From: Alphaproteobacteria bacterium
GTDB taxonomy: Bacteria > Pseudomonadota > Alphaproteobacteria > RF32 > CAG-239
Direction: 5' to 3'
Assembly: GCA_017479785.1 (NCBI GenBank)
Contig: JAFVBT010000060.1
Coordinates: 1-8,711, forward strand
Length of the DNA stretch: 8,711 nucleotides
A program made the position numbers and the translations under genes. Shown here in pieces: positions 5,849 to 8,711 of the stretch. Every line of letters begins with the position of its first letter. Positions within the stretch are counted from its first letter, which is position 1. Under the pieces are notes generated by a model. The model did not search any database, was not told where the DNA came from, and saw nothing but the letters and a program-made list of their open reading frames with translations.

Positions 5849-7441
5849 TTAACGTGAATCTCTTTCATATCCCTGATTAGTCGGTTGACTCAGACTCGGA
5901 TTTTGATTTTGTTGTTGCTGTCTCTGTTGTTCCGTGAGTTCATTTTTTTGCTTTACATCACTTTGAATAACCATCCGCAACCTGTCATCATCTGCGGCAC
6001 GTGTCTGACGCTGGCTTTCTTCCTGCCGCATACGATTGGTATTTTCTTCCTGCTGCCGCATATTTGTACGCTGTATATCGTCTTGACGAATTTGCATTTT
6101 CAAGCTGTCTTCGGCTTGAAGATTTTTCTTTTTCTGGTTTTCGGCATATATCTGCCCTTCCGGAACTTTCGGATATATGGTACGAAAACTGTGATGCCAT
6201 TGGAAATATACCAAAAACACAGAAGGAAATGCCGCCAACATTTCTTGTGCCATAGTACGCGGACGTGTAATTTCGTAAGCCTGACGCGCCATATATTTCC
6301 GCGTTTCTTCAATAAAGCGTTCCATTTTCTTTTTCTTTTTATCCGGTCTGCCTAAGCGATATTCACACATCTGAATCAGTTGATTAAAAATCGGATCACT
6401 GTTGTCCATTGCCAAACGACGCAAAATTTTAAGCATTTGCTGCATATTGGCACTTTTATTCCAAAAAGATTGAATAGCACGGGCATCAATGCCGTCAAAC
6501 CCGCATAACGATCGTATATTTCCGGCACCGGCATAATTTTTAACGGCATCCATGGCAAATTCATACAAAGCGTTCCAGTCTATACTACCATCTTGACGCA
6601 AAATTCCTTTTATGGCTCCGTTTTTAAGCAATTTCAACGCAAAACGCACCACCTGAAAATCCACATTCGTCACCGTATCGCCTTGCAATAACATTTCTAA
6701 GGGTTCTGAGGCATTATCTAAAATAAATTCTTCAATTTCTTTGGTTTCTTGCGTCAAATAAGCTTTCAAATACAAATACATATAGGAAAAAATGCTTGAA
6801 TGAACCGTGCGTATCATAGAAACGTTATCAATTGTTAATTTATACTTTGATTTAAAATCAAGCAACTTTTTTAAGCGCTCTTCACCGGAATAATTGTCTC
6901 TGATTTCCTGATACAAGTAGCCGAAACGTCGCATCAACACCGGATACATTTTTTTTAAGTGCATAGCCATGGCCCATTCGCGCACAACGGAATATATTGA
7001 ACATAGCGGATTGCGGCTGTAACCGTTTACGACCAAAACGGCAACGGCATCGGTTCCGATAAAATACGGCTCCAAATGCGAACGATAAGCATTTTTTCTA
7101 ACTTCAGCCTCGGAAATAAGGACGTACTTTTCAATATCTTCATCTTCCATTCCCAGCATCCCGAATTCGTTTTCCAACTCTTGTGAAAGACGATGAAAAT
7201 CATACCGTGGAACAACCATATCATCTTTTTCGTAATAATCCTTAACGTATTCATCGTAATAAATACTGTAAAAACCATACTCGGCATCATCATAAAAACG
7301 TTTGAAATCCGCAGTATCATCTTGCAAAAAATCTTTAACCTTATCGGCATAAACAGGCTCATATATCTGCGTTTTCAAATAGTGAATCGCATCTTGTTCC
7401 ATATCTTCTTCGGAATATGTCAAATCTGCAAAATGAATCAT
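5849..7441 (-). CDS. Conserved-looking protein of unknown function, 530 residues
   Basis: I do not recognise a family. No signal peptide or clear membrane helix opens the protein. Residues 45-80 are acidic and very Tyr-rich (for example YSIYYDEYVKDYYEKDD). Residues 130-150 hold a short hydrophobic segment (AVAVLVVNGYSRNPLCSIY). The middle is mainly amphipathic helix, with a Lys5 run (368-372). From about 435 to the end it is charged and Gln-rich (RQQEENTNRMRQEESQRQ, later QQRQQQQNQNP), typical of a coiled coil with a disordered tail. Base composition and codon use look like real coding sequence. The frame stays open up to 7672 through the repeat region, but ATG at 7441 is preferred because AAAGGA (7455-7450) lies 8 nt upstream and a promoter lies just beyond. 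It is convergent with the membrane-protein pair, with 5 bp between the stop codons. Confidence 0.8.
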   Translation of the reverse strand: MIHFADLTYSEEDMEQDAIHYLKTQIYEPVYADKVKDFLQDDTADFKRFYDDAEYGFYSIYYDEYVKDYYEKDDMVVPRYDFHRLSQELENEFGMLGMEDEDIEKYVLISEAEVRKNAYRSHLEPYFIGTDAVAVLVVNGYSRNPLCSIYSVVREWAMAMHLKKMYPVLMRRFGYLYQEIRDNYSGEERLKKLLDFKSKYKLTIDNVSMIRTVHSSIFSYMYLYLKAYLTQETKEIEEFILDNASEPLEMLLQGDTVTNVDFQVVRFALKLLKNGAIKGILRQDGSIDWNALYEFAMDAVKNYAGAGNIRSLCGFDGIDARAIQSFWNKSANMQQMLKILRRLAMDNSDPIFNQLIQMCEYRLGRPDKKKKKMERFIEETRKYMARQAYEITRPRTMAQEMLAAFPSVFLVYFQWHHSFRTIYPKVPEGQIYAENQKKKNLQAEDSLKMQIRQDDIQRTNMRQQEENTNRMRQEESQRQTRAADDDRLRMVIQSDVKQKNELTEQQRQQQQNQNPSLSQPTNQGYERDSR

Positions 7442-7466
7442 CAACCGTGTCCTTTTCCAGTGTTTT

Positions 7467-7494
7467 ATGATAATCAAAATCGTACCGGTGTCAA
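7467..7494 (-). promoter_or_regulatory. Predicted promoter of the unknown 530-residue gene
   Basis: On the minus strand TTGACA (7494-7489), a 16-nt spacer and TATCAT (7472-7467) form a good sigma-70-like promoter. Transcription would start near 7460, giving a leader of about 20 nt with an AAAGGA ribosome site. This supports the start codon at 7441 and makes the gene independent of mutL. Confidence 0.6.
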
Positions 7495-7521
7495 TACCAA
7501 AAAACAAAGAGAAATGAAGTC

Positions 7522-7588
7522 GTAAAAACTCGGCGGATGAGGCTGATGCGCCGTGATTTTTTAACGACGTGCACAAAGTGGTACACGA
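7522..7588. repeat. Palindromic repeat, copy 1
   Basis: The first of two direct copies spaced 86 bp apart. It matches the unit at 7609-7674 apart from one extra A in the first A run, GG in place of TA, and one C/T change. It contains two dyads: CGGCG/CGCCG (7531-7535 with 7549-7553) and CGTGCAC/GTACACG (7568-7574 with 7581-7587, one mismatch). It has no right-hand terminal inverted repeat, as if truncated or separated from it. It encodes no protein in its own right. Confidence 0.75.
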
Positions 7589-7608
7589 AAAAACGGCACT
7601 GCGTATGA

Positions 7609-7715
7609 GTAAAACTCGGCTAATGAGGCTGATGCGCCGTGATTTTTTAACGACGTGTACAAAGTGGTACACGAGGAAAAAAATTACAAGCAGCAGTCCA
7701 TTAGCCGAGTTTTAC
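7609..7715. mobile_element. Small inverted-repeat element (MITE/palindromic-element-like), copy 2
   Basis: Perfect 17-bp inverted repeats, GTAAAACTCGGCTAATG (7609-7625) and its complement (7699-7715), enclose 73 bp. The interior carries the repeat unit shared with 7522-7588 and a perfect 7-bp palindrome, CGTGTAC/GTACACG (7654-7660 with 7667-7673). There is no transposase gene, so any movement would need one elsewhere. The right arm overlaps the mutL stop codon. CTGCGT occurs on both sides (7599-7604 and 7716-7721) but is 4 bp away from the left end, so it is only a doubtful target duplication. A long 3' hairpin of the mutL mRNA is an alternative role. Confidence 0.6.
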
Positions 7716-8711
7716 CTGCGTTCAAAAAGTTTTTCTATATCAGTCAGCTTTATTTTTACATACGTCGGACGACCATGATTACACTGACCGGAATGTTCGG
7801 TTTTCTCCATGTCACGCAAAAGACGATTCATTTCTTCAATATTTAAGGCTCGTCCGGCACGAACCGAACCGTGACAAGCTATTGTGGCGCAAATATGATG
7901 AATTTTATCGCTTAAAGCGTATGCACTGCCCCATTCCGCAATTTCTGCCGCTAAATCTTTAACCAGCTTTTGCACATCCGTATCTCCGAGCAAAGCCGGT
8001 GTTTGACGAACCAAAACCGCAGTTGTACCGAATTCTTCCACCCCTAAACCAAGCTGAGCCAACGTATCAGCATATTCCAAAATTGCCTCCTTTTCACCGG
8101 CAGATAAATCCACAACTTCCGGCAATAAAAGTAATTGAGACGGCATACATTCGCTTTTAGCCATACTTTGTTTCATTTTTTCCATGGTAATGCGCTCGTG
8201 TGCGGCATGCTGGTCAACAATCACAATACTGTCATCCGTTTGTGAAATTATATATGTATTGTGAAATTGCGCTTTTGCCAACCCTAAAGGTCCGACGTTA
8301 TCTGCCACCGCCTGCGAAGGCTCATCAGCAACTTTTACCGAATGTTGGTTGATAAATTCCGGCATATCGGCAAAACGCCCGCGGTTTCCGACATAAGAAA
8401 ACGACCTTTGCGAGCGTTCGGATTTTTCACGGGAAGAATAAGTCGGCCAACTTTGGTCCGTATCTTCCTTAACTTCATAACGCGGTATTTCAAAACTCTC
8501 GGCCCCCTGTCGCAATAAATGTTCCAAACCGCCGACATCGGCACTGCGTTGACTGCCGAAATCCAATGCACGGCGAATACCGCCGACAATCAAATTACGC
8601 ACGGCTCCGTTATCATAAAAGCGCACCTCTGCCTTAGTCGGATGAACATTCACATCCACATAGCGCGGATTAACCTTAATAAACAGCGCACATGCCGGAT
8701 AGCGTCCTGAC
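7712..8711 (-). CDS. mutL: DNA mismatch repair protein MutL, N-terminal part outside window
   Basis: MutL links mismatch recognition by MutS to strand incision. The visible 332 residues run from the end of the N-terminal ATPase domain (PRYVDVNVHPTKAEVRF, with the conserved lysine) through a variable linker to the complete C-terminal dimerisation domain. The C-terminal domain has DQHAAHERITME (8215-8180), a full match to the endonuclease motif DQHA(X)2E(X)4E, plus ACHGSVRAG and CNHGRP (7783-7766), which resembles the C-P/N-H-G-R-P zinc-site motif. This predicts a nicking MutL of the MutH-independent type. The protein ends DIEKLFERR, like intact relatives, so its C-terminus is complete. The GTG at 8659 is not a start: the frame continues to the window edge. 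The stop codon lies inside the right inverted repeat of the element downstream. Confidence 0.95.
   Translation of the reverse strand, partial: SGRYPACALFIKVNPRYVDVNVHPTKAEVRFYDNGAVRNLIVGGIRRALDFGSQRSADVGGLEHLLRQGAESFEIPRYEVKEDTDQSWPTYSSREKSERSQRSFSYVGNRGRFADMPEFINQHSVKVADEPSQAVADNVGPLGLAKAQFHNTYIISQTDDSIVIVDQHAAHERITMEKMKQSMAKSECMPSQLLLLPEVVDLSAGEKEAILEYADTLAQLGLGVEEFGTTAVLVRQTPALLGDTDVQKLVKDLAAEIAEWGSAYALSDKIHHICATIACHGSVRAGRALNIEEMNRLLRDMEKTEHSGQCNHGRPTYVKIKLTDIEKLFERR

Noticed and set aside
5840..5852. Dyad TTAAC-CGC-GTTAA spanning the two convergent stop codons, as a bidirectional terminator
   Set aside because: The stem is only 5 bp with a 3-base loop and no U run follows on either strand.
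7654..7673. Perfect palindrome as an intrinsic terminator of mutL
   Set aside because: On the mutL strand the T run lies before the hairpin, not after it.
7569..7846. Short plus-strand reading frames across the repeats and the mutL end
   Set aside because: They translate repeat DNA and the antisense of mutL, have no ribosome site and resemble no protein family.
8657..8659. GTG as the start of a 315-residue protein
   Set aside because: The upstream codons continue in frame to the window edge as typical MutL sequence (PRYVDVNVHPTKAEVRF), so this is an internal valine.

Overview
The window looks like chromosomal DNA from an AT-rich alphaproteobacterium. The S12 protein and the SAM-II-like leader point that way, and MutL carries the endonuclease motifs seen in bacteria that lack MutH. 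I cannot name the genus. From left to right it holds: the 5' part of rpsL (minus strand, cut by the left edge); a short, divergent S-adenosylmethionine synthetase gene metK (minus); a divergent promoter region; an MTA/SAH nucleosidase gene mtnN (plus); two tandem paralogous polytopic membrane proteins of probable GT-C glycosyltransferase type (plus), the second broken by one in-frame stop; a 530-residue protein of unknown function (minus); a 270-bp gap with two copies of a palindromic repeat; and the 3' part of mutL (minus, cut by the right edge).

The metabolic theme is the SAM cycle. MetK makes SAM, and MtnN removes SAH and MTA, the by-products of SAM use. The two genes diverge from a 165-bp region with back-to-back sigma-70-like promoters whose -35 boxes overlap inside a 7-bp inverted repeat. 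The metK leader carries a pseudoknot whose conserved core matches the SAM-II (or related SAM-V) riboswitch. Its 3' strand is the metK Shine-Dalgarno sequence, which suggests translational feedback by SAM.

mtnN overlaps the first membrane-protein gene by ATGA. The second membrane-protein copy is preceded by eight codons and a stop that match the 3' end of mtnN, also overlapping its start codon by ATGA. This looks like a fossil of the duplication that made the pair. Copy 2 aligns with copy 1 without gaps up to residue 312 (about 59% identity by hand count). It has TAA at position 313 and then stays open and conserved to the same C-terminus.

Between the unknown gene and mutL lie two direct copies of a roughly 66-bp repeat. 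The second copy is enclosed by perfect 17-bp inverted repeats and abuts the mutL stop codon, resembling a small palindromic or MITE-like element. No tRNA, rRNA, CRISPR array, transposase or phage gene was seen.
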